A stretch of DNA of 64,000 nucleotides. Origin: Pseudomonas sp. MH9.2 (lineage in GTDB: Bacteria > Pseudomonadota > Gammaproteobacteria > Pseudomonadales > Pseudomonadaceae). The notes beneath the pieces are model-generated. The model saw only the letters and a list, made by a program, of their open reading frames with translations, did no database searches and had not been told where the DNA came from. Positions within the stretch are counted from its first letter, which is position 1, and every line of letters starts with the position of its first letter. Position numbers and translations under genes: made by a program. Location: positions 2,108,001 through 2,172,000 of the forward strand of contig NZ_CP133784.1 of the NCBI RefSeq assembly GCF_034353875.1, read 5' to 3'. This document shows, piece after piece, positions 18,679 through 27,804 of this stretch.

Positions 18679-18708
18679 GGCCTCGTAACTTGAGACCGAG
18701 GCCTTTTT
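18679..18708 (+). terminator. Orphan terminator-like hairpin
   Basis: A GGCCTCG/CGAGGCC stem with an 11-base loop is followed by TTTTT on the plus strand, but no plus-strand gene ends here: the upstream gene runs the other way. It sits in the leader of the chemoreceptor (minus strand) and upstream of the oxygenase gene. It could end a short unannotated RNA or be an attenuator-like leader structure. Confidence 0.45.
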
Positions 18709-18852
18709 GGGTCGAGGCCGCACGGATCGCCGATGATCGTGATCGGTTAGCCCCATGTACCGAATACGTACCAGAACCGTTACCCGATGAGACTGGAGAT
18801 AGTCGCGCCGGGGAGTGTATAAAATATCCACTTCAACCCGGATATCCGCATC

Positions 18853-19527
18853 ATGCCTGCCAACAGTCGCGCGTGTTCAGATCAGGTCGATGCTGACCTG
18901 ATCAAGATCACTCGTCTATTCGCCACGCCTATCGCCAGCTTGATCCACCCAGAGCATGAGCTTCTGAACGAACAACTGCGGTCGGTCATCCTGGAGCGTT
19001 CGGCACACGACCTTGGCACATTGCACAGTAACGATGGCGGCTGGCAATCTCAGGACGACTTCGCCACGTGGGCTGGTGAGCCTGGCGCAAAACTGGTCGC
19101 CTTCGCACAGGAGCTGGCCAACCAGCTGTCAGCCATCAGCTCGCCGGAGCACGGTCTCATAGAAGCTCATTTGCAGTGGCGCTACAGCGCATGGGCAAAT
19201 ATCAACCGCAAGGGCCACTCCAACTCATTACATGCGCACCCGGGGGCATTTTGGTCTGGAGTGTATTGGGTAGACGATGGCGGTCGCGGGCACAATCCTG
19301 AACTCGGAGGCGAACTGGAATTCATCGACCCGCGTGGGATCACACCGGCGCTGCTCAATCCCGCCCTGCGCATGCGCATCGCGGGTTGTCTGGCGGCAGG
19401 CTACGCGAGCACAGTCACGCCCTCAAGCGGTACGCTGCTGATGTTTCCCTCCTGGCTAATGCACGCTGTGCGTCGCTACGAAGGTGATCGGCCGAGGATT
19501 TCCGTGGCGTTCAACTTTGCTATTTGA
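18853..19527 (+). CDS. Putative 2-oxoglutarate/Fe(II) oxygenase (TIGR02466-like)
   Basis: This 224-residue soluble protein looks like the 2OG-FeII_Oxy_5 family. The candidate metal-binding block is LHAHPGAFWSGVYWVDD at about residues 126-142. The second histidine lies near residue 202 in FPSWLMHAVRRY, followed by the 2-oxoglutarate-binding arginine region GDRPRISVAFN. Such enzymes hydroxylate proteins or small molecules with 2-oxoglutarate and oxygen; the substrate is unknown. A TATAAAAT box lies about 35 bases upstream of the ATG at 18853. It is convergent with the following small gene. Confidence 0.82.
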   Translation: MPANSRACSDQVDADLIKITRLFATPIASLIHPEHELLNEQLRSVILERSAHDLGTLHSNDGGWQSQDDFATWAGEPGAKLVAFAQELANQLSAISSPEHGLIEAHLQWRYSAWANINRKGHSNSLHAHPGAFWSGVYWVDDGGRGHNPELGGELEFIDPRGITPALLNPALRMRIAGCLAAGYASTVTPSSGTLLMFPSWLMHAVRRYEGDRPRISVAFNFAI

Positions 19528-19610
19528 GCCGACGTTATCGCAGTGCCATCAAGGACAGACACCGGTTTCCTGTTCTGGAATCACAGGTCTGTCCTGACGT
19601 TCGAGCCTCT

Positions 19611-19940
19611 TCACACCCCGCCCTTCAATTTCCGCACTGCCGTTATCTCCGGCAAATCCACGCGTCTTACATAAACCCGCAGTGGCTCGGTGATGTTCAG
19701 CCGGTCATCAATGTTCTGCTCCAGCAACAACGCCAACAGGTCGCGCTTGAGTGTCATGACCTGGTTATCACCAGCTTGCCAGACGAATTCGTGAGTCGGC
19801 GTGATGGTATGGTCGGGCACGTCCATGCCAAAGGCGTCTTCGCTGAAACGAACGATGTACCGGTCCGCTTTGTGGTGGTAGCCGACAAAGCCTTTAAGCA
19901 GGTCGGAAGCGTCACAAATGACGCTCGAGGTAATGCTCAT
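19611..19940 (-). CDS. Conserved hypothetical protein, co-directional with yiaY
   Basis: This 109-residue soluble protein has no signal peptide, membrane segment or motif I can name. It contains an aromatic and charged segment GFVGYHHKADRYIVRF near residues 17-32 and ends in a basic tail. It starts 19 bases after the yiaY stop on the same strand, so it is probably the second gene of that transcript. Codon use matches its neighbours, which supports it being real. No function is proposed. Confidence 0.65.
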   Translation of the reverse strand: MSITSSVICDASDLLKGFVGYHHKADRYIVRFSEDAFGMDVPDHTITPTHEFVWQAGDNQVMTLKRDLLALLLEQNIDDRLNITEPLRVYVRRVDLPEITAVRKLKGGV

Positions 19941-19959
19941 GGTTAGCCTCTGGGACGTA

Positions 19960-21108
19960 TCAAAGTGCGCTGCGGAAAATCGCTTCGATCTGAAGCTGTT
20001 CAGCCGGGCGCGGATTGGTCAGGCCGCAGGCGTCTTTCAAGGCGTTGGCAGCCAGGGTTGGAATGTCTTCCTCCTTGACGCCCAGTTCTCTGAGGCCCGC
20101 AGGGATGTCGACGGCACGGGACAGATTGCGAATCGCGGCGATGGCCGCCCGGCTGCCGTCGTCGGGGGAGAGGCCGCGCGTGTCTTCACCCATGGCGTGG
20201 GCAATGTCGGTCAGCCGTGACGGGCAGACGCTGGCGTTGAAGCTTTCGACATGGGGCAGCAAGATTGCGTTGCACACGCCGTGGGGCAAGTTATAGAAGC
20301 CACCCAATTGGTGAGCCATCGCGTGCACGTAACCCAAGGAGGCGTTGTTGAACGCCATGCCCGCGAGAAACTGCGCATACGCCATGTTTTCCCGCGCAAC
20401 CATGTCGCTGCCATTGGCCACGGCCTGGCGCAGGTTATCGGCGATCAGCGCCATGGCTTTCAGGGCGCAGGCATCGGTGATCGGGGTAGCGGCCGTTGAG
20501 ACGTAGGCTTCAATGGCGTGGGTCAGTGCGTCCATGCCCGTGGCTGCCGTGAGCGCTTTAGGCATCGCGACCATCAATCCGGGATCGTTGACGGAGAGCA
20601 CGGGGGTGACATTACGGTCGACGATGGCCATTTTGATGTGGCGGACTTCGTCAGTGATGATGCAAAACCGCGTCATCTCGCTGGCTGTGCCCGCCGTGGT
20701 GTTGATTGCAACTACAGGCAACTGCGGCTTGGCCGACTGATCGACACCTTCGTAGTCGCTGATGTGCCCGCCGTTGGTCGCGCACAATGCGATACCTTTT
20801 GCGCAATCGTGGGGCGAGCCGCCGCCGAGGGAGATTACGAAATCGCAGCCGCTGTTCTTGAGCAGCGCCAGGCCCTTCTCAACGTTACCCACGGTAGGGT
20901 TGGGTTGTGCGCCGTCGAACACCAAGGCATCGATGTCCTGTTCGGCCAACAACCCGACGATTTTCGCCGCAACACCGGCCTTGGCCAGCCCGACGTCGGT
21001 TACGATCAACGCTTTGTGAAATCCGAAGTTGCGGATGGCGGTCATCGCTTCGGCCATGCAGCCAATGCCCATGATGTTCACCGCAGGAATAAAGAAAGTG
21101 CTGCTCAT
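19960..21108 (-). CDS. yiaY: Iron-containing alcohol dehydrogenase (YiaY-like)
   Basis: This 382-residue cytoplasmic enzyme interconverts alcohols and aldehydes with NAD(H). The length and sequence follow E. coli YiaY closely. The nucleotide-binding [11 protein letters not shown] lies near residues 96-106. The iron ligands are expected in [11 protein letters not shown] (Asp and His) and in [16 protein letters not shown] (two His). The frame extends further upstream, but the ATG at 21108 gives the standard [11 protein letters not shown] start. It is divergent from the DUF4917 gene and shares a 180-base promoter region with it. The physiological alcohol is unknown; ErcA-like roles in ethanol oxidation are an alternative. 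Confidence 0.92.
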   Translation of the reverse strand: MSSTFFIPAVNIMGIGCMAEAMTAIRNFGFHKALIVTDVGLAKAGVAAKIVGLLAEQDIDALVFDGAQPNPTVGNVEKGLALLKNSGCDFVISLGGGSPHDCAKGIALCATNGGHISDYEGVDQSAKPQLPVVAINTTAGTASEMTRFCIITDEVRHIKMAIVDRNVTPVLSVNDPGLMVAMPKALTAATGMDALTHAIEAYVSTAATPITDACALKAMALIADNLRQAVANGSDMVARENMAYAQFLAGMAFNNASLGYVHAMAHQLGGFYNLPHGVCNAILLPHVESFNASVCPSRLTDIAHAMGEDTRGLSPDDGSRAAIAAIRNLSRAVDIPAGLRELGVKEEDIPTLAANALKDACGLTNPRPAEQLQIEAIFRSAL

Positions 21109-21288
21109 GGCAAGTCCCTGTAACCAAGCCAAGCCAGTCGATCCGGTTTGGCGAATGCGTGCAGCATCTTCTGATTGCAAACATTTCGCATTGATCTGGC
21201 TCAATACCGGCATCAACGTCGGGATCAGCCGATAGGCGTGATAAAGTCCCGGCGCTGCCTTTCCCCGACCTGACGACGAACAGAGACT

Positions 21289-22335
21289 ATGGACTTCACG
21301 GATTTTGACGCTGAGCTTGCAGACTGGAATGAGCTGCGGGCGACCACCCCATTTTCCGGTTTGCTGATCGGAAACGGCGCGAGCATGGCGGTGTGGAAGA
21401 ACTTTTCTTACGACTCGCTCTTCGAAAAAGCCGAGACCACCCGTAACAAACCGTTGAGCCATACCGAACTCGCCGTATTCAAGGCCATAAACACCAGCAA
21501 TTTCGAGCCGATCCTGAGTGCGCTGAAAACCACCATGAGGGTCAACGCAGCACTGACCATCAGTTCTTCATCGCCACGTAATCGGTATTTCGCGATTAAA
21601 GAAGCCCTGATCCACGCCGTGCGTTCAGTCCACATTCCATGGCGTCTGGTGGAAGAAAGTACCCTGACCCGTCTCAATCAAGAACTCAGCCAGTACCGTA
21701 CTGTTTATTCGACCAACTATGACTTGCTCTGCTATTGGGCCGTGATGCAGTCGCCGCAGGCCTTCAACGACCTGTTCGACGATGACGCCACTTTCGACCT
21801 CAGCAATACGCCGACCAATGCCACGCGCATTCTTTATCTGCACGGCGGCTTGCACCTTGTGAAAAACCTTGATGGCAGCGTTCGCAAACTGCTGTCATCG
21901 GAAAGCACCCTGCTGGGCAGCTTCGCCATCAATGCCCTGGACGACGTGCCGCTATTCATCAGCGAAGACAACAGCGAGAACAAGCTGAAGATGATCCGCC
22001 ACTCGGATTACCTGTCTTTCTGCTACTCGCAACTTGCGACTCATGAAGACGCCCTGTGCATCTTCGGCCACGCCCTTGGCACCCAGGACAAACACATCGT
22101 CGACGCGATCAGGCATGCCGGGGTCAAGACCATCGCCCTCTCCATTTACCCGCGCAGCGCCGCCTTTATCCAACACCAAAAGCGGCACTACAGCAGCGTC
22201 TTCGCGGGGCTGGATGTGACCTTGAAGTTCTTCGATGCCAAGACCCACCCGCTGGGCAGCCCTGAATTGTCGGTGCCCGTCGAACGTCTGAATACGACTG
22301 TAAGCGCACCGAAACCAGTGGGCTCAAAGCGCTGA
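21289..22335 (+). CDS. DUF4917 protein with SIR2-like motifs
   Basis: This 348-residue soluble protein is a DUF4917 member. Four motifs are those of SIR2-like NAD-binding folds: GNGAS at residues 28-32, YSTNYD at about 141-146, LHGG near 184-187, and [15 protein letters not shown] near 259-273. In SIR2-like defence proteins these residues bind and cleave NAD. It is encoded alone, with no adjacent Argonaute, HerA or TIR gene. Whether it is an NADase or has a housekeeping role cannot be told. The ribosome site before ATG 21289 is weak (CAGAGA). Confidence 0.8.
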   Translation: MDFTDFDAELADWNELRATTPFSGLLIGNGASMAVWKNFSYDSLFEKAETTRNKPLSHTELAVFKAINTSNFEPILSALKTTMRVNAALTISSSSPRNRYFAIKEALIHAVRSVHIPWRLVEESTLTRLNQELSQYRTVYSTNYDLLCYWAVMQSPQAFNDLFDDDATFDLSNTPTNATRILYLHGGLHLVKNLDGSVRKLLSSESTLLGSFAINALDDVPLFISEDNSENKLKMIRHSDYLSFCYSQLATHEDALCIFGHALGTQDKHIVDAIRHAGVKTIALSIYPRSAAFIQHQKRHYSSVFAGLDVTLKFFDAKTHPLGSPELSVPVERLNTTVSAPKPVGSKR

Positions 22336-22468
22336 GAGCAATTCACGCCTGAAGAAGCACCCGAACTGTACGGATAAATCTCTCTGTAGCTGTGAGGGCG
22401 CGTGCGGGTCGGTTTGTGGCTAGATGAGATGCTCTTGTATCCCATAACAACAAGGCCACGTTTCGATC

Positions 22469-23365
22469 ATGTCCTCTCGCGAAAACACCGGTATGGCCTT
22501 GGGCCTGATCGGGGTGATTATTTTCAGTCTGACGCTGCCCATGACCCGCATCGTGGTCCAGGAAATCCACCCACTCCTCAATGGCCTGGGCCGCGCATTA
22601 CTGGCGGCGATTCCAGCCGCGGCGCTGTTGCTTTGGCAGCGCGAAAAGTGGCCGACCTGGGCGCAGATCAAAGGTCTGAGTCTGGTAGCGCTTGGAGTGA
22701 TTGTCGGTTTTCCGGTGCTGTCCGCCTGGGCGATGAAAACCCTGCCTGCGTCCCACGGCGCGCTGGTCAATGGCCTGCAACCCTTGTGCGTGGCGATCTA
22801 TGCGGCGTGGCTCTCACATGAGCGCCCATCGAAAGCCTTCTGGGCCTGTGCGGCATTGGGCAGTGCGCTGGTGCTCGGCTATGCGTTGATCAGCGGTGCG
22901 GGGAATATTCAGGCGGGCGACGTGTGGATGCTGGCGGCGGTGGCCATCGGCGGGCTGGGTTATGCCGAAGGCGGCCGTCTGGCCAAGCAGATGGGGGGTT
23001 GGCAGGTGATCTGTTGGGCCTTGGTCCTGTCCAGCCCGCTGCTGCTCGGGCCGGTGATTTATCTGGCATTGCAGCATCAAGGACCGATCTCCACCGGCAC
23101 GTGGTGGGCATTTGGTTATGTGTCGATTTTCTCGCAATTCATCGGCTTCTTCGCCTGGTATGCCGGCCTGGCCATGGGCGGCATCTCGCGAGTCAGTCAG
23201 GTGCAACTGCTGCAGATTTTCTTCACCATCGTCTTTTCAGCGCTGTTTTTCGGTGAGCACATCGAGCCAATTACCTGGGTGTTCGCGGCCGGCGTCATCG
23301 CTACGGTGATGTTGGGACGCAAGACCACGGTCATTGCGCCCAAGCCGATCACCACCCGAGTCTAA
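22469..23365 (+). CDS. EamA/DMT-family transporter
   Basis: This 298-residue inner-membrane protein has ten predicted helices in two EamA repeats, the usual drug/metabolite transporter architecture. An example is LGLIGVIIFSLTLPMTRIVV near residues 11-30. Glycine-rich helix packing and the conserved GALVNGLQPL segment support the family. Substrates of this family are amino acids or other small metabolites, mostly exported; none can be assigned here. The gene follows DUF4917 after 133 bases, in which I see no terminator. It is convergent with the methyltransferase gene, with stops directly abutting. Confidence 0.9.
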   Translation: MSSRENTGMALGLIGVIIFSLTLPMTRIVVQEIHPLLNGLGRALLAAIPAAALLLWQREKWPTWAQIKGLSLVALGVIVGFPVLSAWAMKTLPASHGALVNGLQPLCVAIYAAWLSHERPSKAFWACAALGSALVLGYALISGAGNIQAGDVWMLAAVAIGGLGYAEGGRLAKQMGGWQVICWALVLSSPLLLGPVIYLALQHQGPISTGTWWAFGYVSIFSQFIGFFAWYAGLAMGGISRVSQVQLLQIFFTIVFSALFFGEHIEPITWVFAAGVIATVMLGRKTTVIAPKPITTRV

Positions 23366-24583
23366 TCAGCTGATGTAGCCGTCTGCCTGGAGCAGGGTTT
23401 CCAGGCAGTGTTCCTGAATACCGTAGAACGCTTTCAATTCCTGGATTTTGCTCAACAACTCCGGCTGTTTGAGCGGCTCGGCGCGTTTGACCGCAAGAAT
23501 CATTTTGTTCTTGTTGGTGTGCTCCAGCGAGATGAACTCGAACACCTTGGTCTCGTAACCGCAGGCTTCAAGGAACAGGGCACGCAAACTGTCGGTAACC
23601 ATTTCTGCCTGCTGGCCCATGTGCAAACCGTATTGCAGCATTGGCCGCAACAGCGTCGGGCTTTGAATCTGCAAGCGGATCTGTTTATGGCAGCACGGCG
23701 AGCACATGATGATCGACGCCCCGGAACGAATACCCATGTGGATCGCGTAATCGGTGGCGATATCGCAGGCGTGCAAGGCAATCATCACGTCGATGGCACT
23801 GGGCGCCACAGTGCGCACATCGCCATGCTGGAACACCAGCCCCGGATGCTCCAAGCGCGCAGCGGCGTTGTTGCACAGCGTGACCATGTCCTCGCGCAAC
23901 TCGACCCCGGTGACATGGCCTTCTGCGTGCAAGGTGTTGCGTAAGTAATCGTGAATCGCAAAGGTCAGGTAGCCCTTGCCCGAACCAAAGTCCGAGACCT
24001 TGATCGGCTGATCCAGCGCCAGCGGCGAGGTGCTCAAGGCATGGGAAAACACCTCAATGAACTTGTTGATCTGCTTCCACTTACGCGACATGGACGGGAT
24101 CAGTTCGTGCTGTTTATTGGTCACGCCCAAGTCGGTCAAAAATGGTCGATTCAGCTCCAGAAAGCGCTTCTTCTCACGATCATGCTCGACCGAGGGCGCT
24201 TCGCGCTGCTGCTGGGCCTTGCTGGTGAACAGCGTACTTTTACCTTTTTTGCTGTATTCCAACTGCACTTCGTCAGTCAACGATAACAAGTGCGCGTTCT
24301 TGAACGATTCGGGCAATAAACCCGCGATCACCTCGACCCCTTCCGCCAGCGGGAAATTCTTGGTGATGTCGCGGGTTTTATAGCGATACACGAACGACAG
24401 GTGCGGCAGCTCCTTGATCGTCGTCAGCTTGATGATGATGCGCTGCAACTCCACCTCAGCGCCGACGTACTTGGCCAGTACCAGCTTGATAAAGGAGTTC
24501 TGCGACAGACTGGTGTCCAGCAGGCTCAAAAACTGCGCACGATGATCCGGCACAGACTGGGTGGACGTTGCAGTGGCTGACAT
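23366..24583 (-). CDS. Class I SAM-dependent methyltransferase (METTL25-like)
   Basis: This 405-residue protein has an N-terminal domain of about 165 residues and a Rossmann methyltransferase. SAM motif I is VSDFGSGKGYLTFA near residue 195. ALHACDIATD (about 268-277) and CSPCCHKQIR (about 293-302) are the hallmark blocks of the METTL25/RRNAD1-like family. The CCHK cysteines and histidine could bind metal. ATG 24583 gives the MSATATSTQ start; an upstream extension is open but poor. The substrate is unknown; some relatives have been linked to rRNA or protein modification. It is divergent from the toxin operon. Confidence 0.85.
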   Translation of the reverse strand: MSATATSTQSVPDHRAQFLSLLDTSLSQNSFIKLVLAKYVGAEVELQRIIIKLTTIKELPHLSFVYRYKTRDITKNFPLAEGVEVIAGLLPESFKNAHLLSLTDEVQLEYSKKGKSTLFTSKAQQQREAPSVEHDREKKRFLELNRPFLTDLGVTNKQHELIPSMSRKWKQINKFIEVFSHALSTSPLALDQPIKVSDFGSGKGYLTFAIHDYLRNTLHAEGHVTGVELREDMVTLCNNAAARLEHPGLVFQHGDVRTVAPSAIDVMIALHACDIATDYAIHMGIRSGASIIMCSPCCHKQIRLQIQSPTLLRPMLQYGLHMGQQAEMVTDSLRALFLEACGYETKVFEFISLEHTNKNKMILAVKRAEPLKQPELLSKIQELKAFYGIQEHCLETLLQADGYIS

Positions 24584-24625
24584 TGGAAAGCGCCTCGGAC
24601 GGGCTAAAAATAACGAGGCGGCCAT

Positions 24626-24868
24626 TTTAGAAGAGTTGATGGTAGAAACGTACGATTATTTTCTTATAGGTAAAGCGCCCTATAGCGAGCCAGACAAAAT
24701 ATGACGCGAACATTTCCTACAACAACTGATGAAATAACTTCCGAGCCAAATCCCAAAACGTAAAGTGCGCAGACTGAAATCCGGCTATATTTAAGAGCGT
24801 CTAATGAGCAAACAGACTGCAGTGTCCGCTATTAATTTTTATTATCACGCACAGGAAGTGCCCACTCT
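24626..24868 (+). promoter_or_regulatory. A+T-rich promoter region of the toxin operon
   Basis: This divergent intergenic region of about 240 bases is visibly richer in A+T than flanking genes. The ribosome site AGGAAG (near 24853) precedes the toxin A start. No exact operator or sigma-54 motif was recognised. The base-composition change begins here and lasts to about 27.1 kb. Confidence 0.45.
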
Positions 24869-26074
24869 ATGAACAAGCTTATTGAACTAAAAAACGACGA
24901 CACCTTGGAACACGCTGTAACAAAACCGCTCGATTACTTGAAAATCTCCACGACAGCAGAACAAAATGGTGGCCGCGGCTCAGCGCTAATTCTGACAAAA
25001 GAAGACATTCTGACTATCAAGCGTTATGAAAAACAAAGTTTGAACTTCCCGTTGACACTTGCTGAGGTGGAGAACCACCTCGGTTTCAAAACCAGTAACA
25101 TTAAGGGCCTTGAGCCCATAGACATCCTGCAGACCTATACGAGCATCAACGCCCACGCCAAGCGTTGGGCACCCCTTGAAAGTGAAATAAAACTGGTTGG
25201 CACATCACTGGATATATTTGCAACCAGCTTTACCGTCTCCGGCCAAAGAATTCTGAACATCATCGACAGAATGGACATTCTGGACCAACTGGAGTTGACC
25301 GTCGCCGACCTGTCACTTGAAAGCATTCAGGACCTGCCATTGGCACCCTTGAATCCAAAAGACCAGAAAATCAAAACGGCGCTGGTTTCTTATTTAAATA
25401 TAATCGCAGCCGACATCGCGAAATCAAAAAAAGAAACCCATGACGTAAAACAAAAAATCACACATTTTGCAAAGACGCTTGCGGAACAGTTGATCCCGAG
25501 CGTGAACGATAAAATCACCCTCACGAGCACGTCCAATCTCAATCAGAAAGTGACAGATTTGGAAAAGGATATTGACGAACTGACGAGCGTGATCGATCAA
25601 AAAAACAAAGAATACAAATCGCTAACTACTAACGTCGCATGGGGAGGGTTTGGGGGCCCTATAGGTCTCATCGTTGTCGGTGGAATTCTTGGTGCTAAAG
25701 CGGAAAAAATCCGCAAGGAAAAAAATAGTCTTATCGCTGAAAAAAACAAAAAAATTAGCTCCCTTAAAATAAAACGTCCACTCGTTGCCGCTCTGCACGG
25801 GTTGAGTTTACATTTCCAAAATATGGAAATTCGCATGTTGGATGCCGAACAAAGCTCGAAGAACCTTGAAGACATGTGGGCCGTTCTGGCCAAGTACATC
25901 GATCATTCTGCGGAAGAACTCGAGAGCATCAATAACACCCATGATCTTTTGACGTTTGCCGTACGATTTGAGCGCGTCGTTTCTCCGTGGCATACCATCA
26001 AAAATTACACCCACGAATTACTGATTGCGTTCGAAAGCGCACTCACCGAATACAAACTTAGCCGGCATTATTGA
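24869..26074 (+). CDS. xaxA: Binary pore-forming toxin subunit A (XaxA/YaxA family)
   Basis: This 401-residue mostly helical protein has the length of XaxA (about 405). Long coiled-coil helices flank a hydrophobic hairpin at about residues 253-278 (NVAWGGFGGPIGLIVVGGIL then a basic KAEKIRKEK turn), which is the membrane-inserting element in alpha-pore-forming toxins of this group. There is no signal peptide, as in known members. In YaxAB and XaxAB the A and B subunits assemble into mixed cytolytic pores on eukaryotic membranes. The next gene is the matching B subunit, 16 bases downstream. Base composition is more A+T-rich than the neighbours, suggesting acquisition by transfer. Confidence 0.88.
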   Translation: MNKLIELKNDDTLEHAVTKPLDYLKISTTAEQNGGRGSALILTKEDILTIKRYEKQSLNFPLTLAEVENHLGFKTSNIKGLEPIDILQTYTSINAHAKRWAPLESEIKLVGTSLDIFATSFTVSGQRILNIIDRMDILDQLELTVADLSLESIQDLPLAPLNPKDQKIKTALVSYLNIIAADIAKSKKETHDVKQKITHFAKTLAEQLIPSVNDKITLTSTSNLNQKVTDLEKDIDELTSVIDQKNKEYKSLTTNVAWGGFGGPIGLIVVGGILGAKAEKIRKEKNSLIAEKNKKISSLKIKRPLVAALHGLSLHFQNMEIRMLDAEQSSKNLEDMWAVLAKYIDHSAEELESINNTHDLLTFAVRFERVVSPWHTIKNYTHELLIAFESALTEYKLSRHY

Positions 26075-26090
26075 TTCATAAGGATATGAA

Positions 26091-27101
26091 ATGAACGTTT
26101 ATCAACTGAACACCTCTTTGCCATTTTCCAGCCCTGACTTGTCGGTCATGGCGGCGTCCAAACAACTGATCAATGTGCAAGCCATGTCTCTGCGACTGGC
26201 GTTCCTTTCGGCAATGGACGAAAAACTTCAGCACCTGGATATCACCATCAACCGTGCGGATCAGGTATTCCGGGACGAATTAAGAAATGTCTTCGTCATA
26301 TTGGACACTACCCACCTGGCGCCTATCGACACCAAAATCCAGCAAATCAAAGACAGCGATCGATTAACGGCAGCCCAACAACAACGCGGCATTGATCTGC
26401 TGAACCAAGAGAAAATGCGGATTATCGCCACCGTAATCACCTCCATTCAAAAAGGCGCCAGATCCATCTCCCGGGGTGCCGATGACATCAGTGCAATCAA
26501 CCTGAAATTGAAAGACGGCACGTTACACACTACATTGCAAAACCGAATCAACACACTGACCCAGAAAAACGCCGGGCTTAATGTTCAGCTCAGCAACATT
26601 GTCGATGATCGACGCACGCTGAGTGAAGCCATCAAGGTTTTTGAAAAATATAATATAGCGGACCTGTTCAAGGACACGTTACCTACCGCCGCAGAGTTGG
26701 GTGCCTTGAATATAGAGATGCCAGAAATTGCGGCGATTCAGCTGGCGGCAGGCCGACTGGAGAAGTTACTGGAGCATGTCAGTCGCACGCTTAACTACGT
26801 AGACCTCATCAACGAGAGGGATAAGCTGCGCAATCGTTATAACGCCCTTACTACCCAATCCCGTGATATTGACGCTGAGATCAACACCCTTATCGATCAG
26901 TCCAATCAACTTATGGGGTTGGCCAATGTCGAGCAGACCAAAACCGTTTGGGTGCAAGAGGCCCAAAAAGTCGCTAAATCATTTCAGATCTTTCTAGGTT
27001 CAAACAGCAATGACGTTCTGCTCGACGAGAATTTTTCTCAGCACCTTGTTCAACTGAAGGCCTATGTGCATTCTTTTTACACTGTAACCCGCACACTCTA
27101 A
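26091..27101 (+). CDS. xaxB: Binary pore-forming toxin subunit B (XaxB/YaxB family)
   Basis: This 336-residue helical protein is the partner of the A subunit and is close to the XaxB length (about 350). Heptad-rich helices occupy roughly residues 40-170 and 220-290. A less charged segment near 190-215 (MPEIAAIQLAAG) could form part of the membrane-contacting foot; no long hydrophobic hairpin is visible. An AAGGAT ribosome site precedes ATG 26091. There is no signal peptide or linked secretion genes. In the characterised systems both subunits are needed for cell lysis. It is followed by a hairpin at 27118. Confidence 0.87.
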   Translation: MNVYQLNTSLPFSSPDLSVMAASKQLINVQAMSLRLAFLSAMDEKLQHLDITINRADQVFRDELRNVFVILDTTHLAPIDTKIQQIKDSDRLTAAQQQRGIDLLNQEKMRIIATVITSIQKGARSISRGADDISAINLKLKDGTLHTTLQNRINTLTQKNAGLNVQLSNIVDDRRTLSEAIKVFEKYNIADLFKDTLPTAAELGALNIEMPEIAAIQLAAGRLEKLLEHVSRTLNYVDLINERDKLRNRYNALTTQSRDIDAEINTLIDQSNQLMGLANVEQTKTVWVQEAQKVAKSFQIFLGSNSNDVLLDENFSQHLVQLKAYVHSFYTVTRTL

Positions 27102-27117
27102 TCAATCTCTCGCCGCA

Positions 27118-27150
27118 AAAGCAGATGCCTGGGAAACCGTCATCTGCTTT
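27118..27150. terminator. Bidirectional hairpin between xaxB and the TPM gene
   Basis: AAAGCAGATG and its exact complement CATCTGCTTT enclose a 13-base loop. The A and T ends let it serve both converging transcripts, although the T-run is short. Confidence 0.65.
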
Positions 27151-27160
27151 CACTTGCCGG

Positions 27161-27778
27161 TCACCCCAGCACCACCAACCGATTCGGCAACTCATTGCGC
27201 GTCTGCGTCACAGGCACATGGGTCGCCAACAATTCGCCGCAGGCTTCAATGCAACCCAGGAACCCTTGCAAGGTCTTCCCGTCACTGACCTGTTGAGTGA
27301 ACACCTCGATCAGCGCTTTCCAGACAGTGTCGTCCACACGGCTGCTGATGCCCCGGTCTACGATGATTTCAACATAGCGCTCAGCTTCACAGACGAAGAT
27401 CAGGATGCCGGTACCGCCGAGCGTATGGTGCAAATTCTGCTCGAGGAATTGGCGGCGAGCCAGGTTACCAGCACGCCAATGGCGTACGGATTTGGGGATC
27501 AAACGGGTTGTCACCGCCGGAACGCGCATGATCAGTGCGGCAACGATAAAAGTGGCCATCTGCACCAACAGCAGCTGATTGGCGTTCAGCCAGCCTGGGT
27601 AATAGTTGATCAGTCCAGGCAGCAACAGCGCCACTAGCCCAGCCCCGATCAACGGCGCGTACGTGTAATCGTCGGCCTGTGCGGCCAGCACCGTGACCAG
27701 TTCGGCATCGGTTCGTTGTTCGACCCGGCGAACGGCCTCGGCGACCTCGCGCTGTTCTTCTTTATTCAGTAAAGCCAT
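27161..27778 (-). CDS. TPM-domain membrane protein
   Basis: This 205-residue protein has a short N-terminal cytoplasmic part (about residues 1-40), two membrane helices near 42-60 and 68-88 (LIGAGLVALLLPGLINYYPG and the following segment), and a TPM-fold domain from about 100. Typical TPM residues include TGILIFVCEAERYVEII near residue 123. It is the third gene of a lemA-ygcG-like transcript, 26 bases after the previous stop. Proteins of this type are associated with membrane or envelope functions, but no biochemical activity is established that I can assign. Confidence 0.88.
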   Translation of the reverse strand: MALLNKEEQREVAEAVRRVEQRTDAELVTVLAAQADDYTYAPLIGAGLVALLLPGLINYYPGWLNANQLLLVQMATFIVAALIMRVPAVTTRLIPKSVRHWRAGNLARRQFLEQNLHHTLGGTGILIFVCEAERYVEIIVDRGISSRVDDTVWKALIEVFTQQVSDGKTLQGFLGCIEACGELLATHVPVTQTRNELPNRLVVLG

Positions 27779-27804
27779 GTGCGATCACCTATAGGACCCA
27801 TCAT

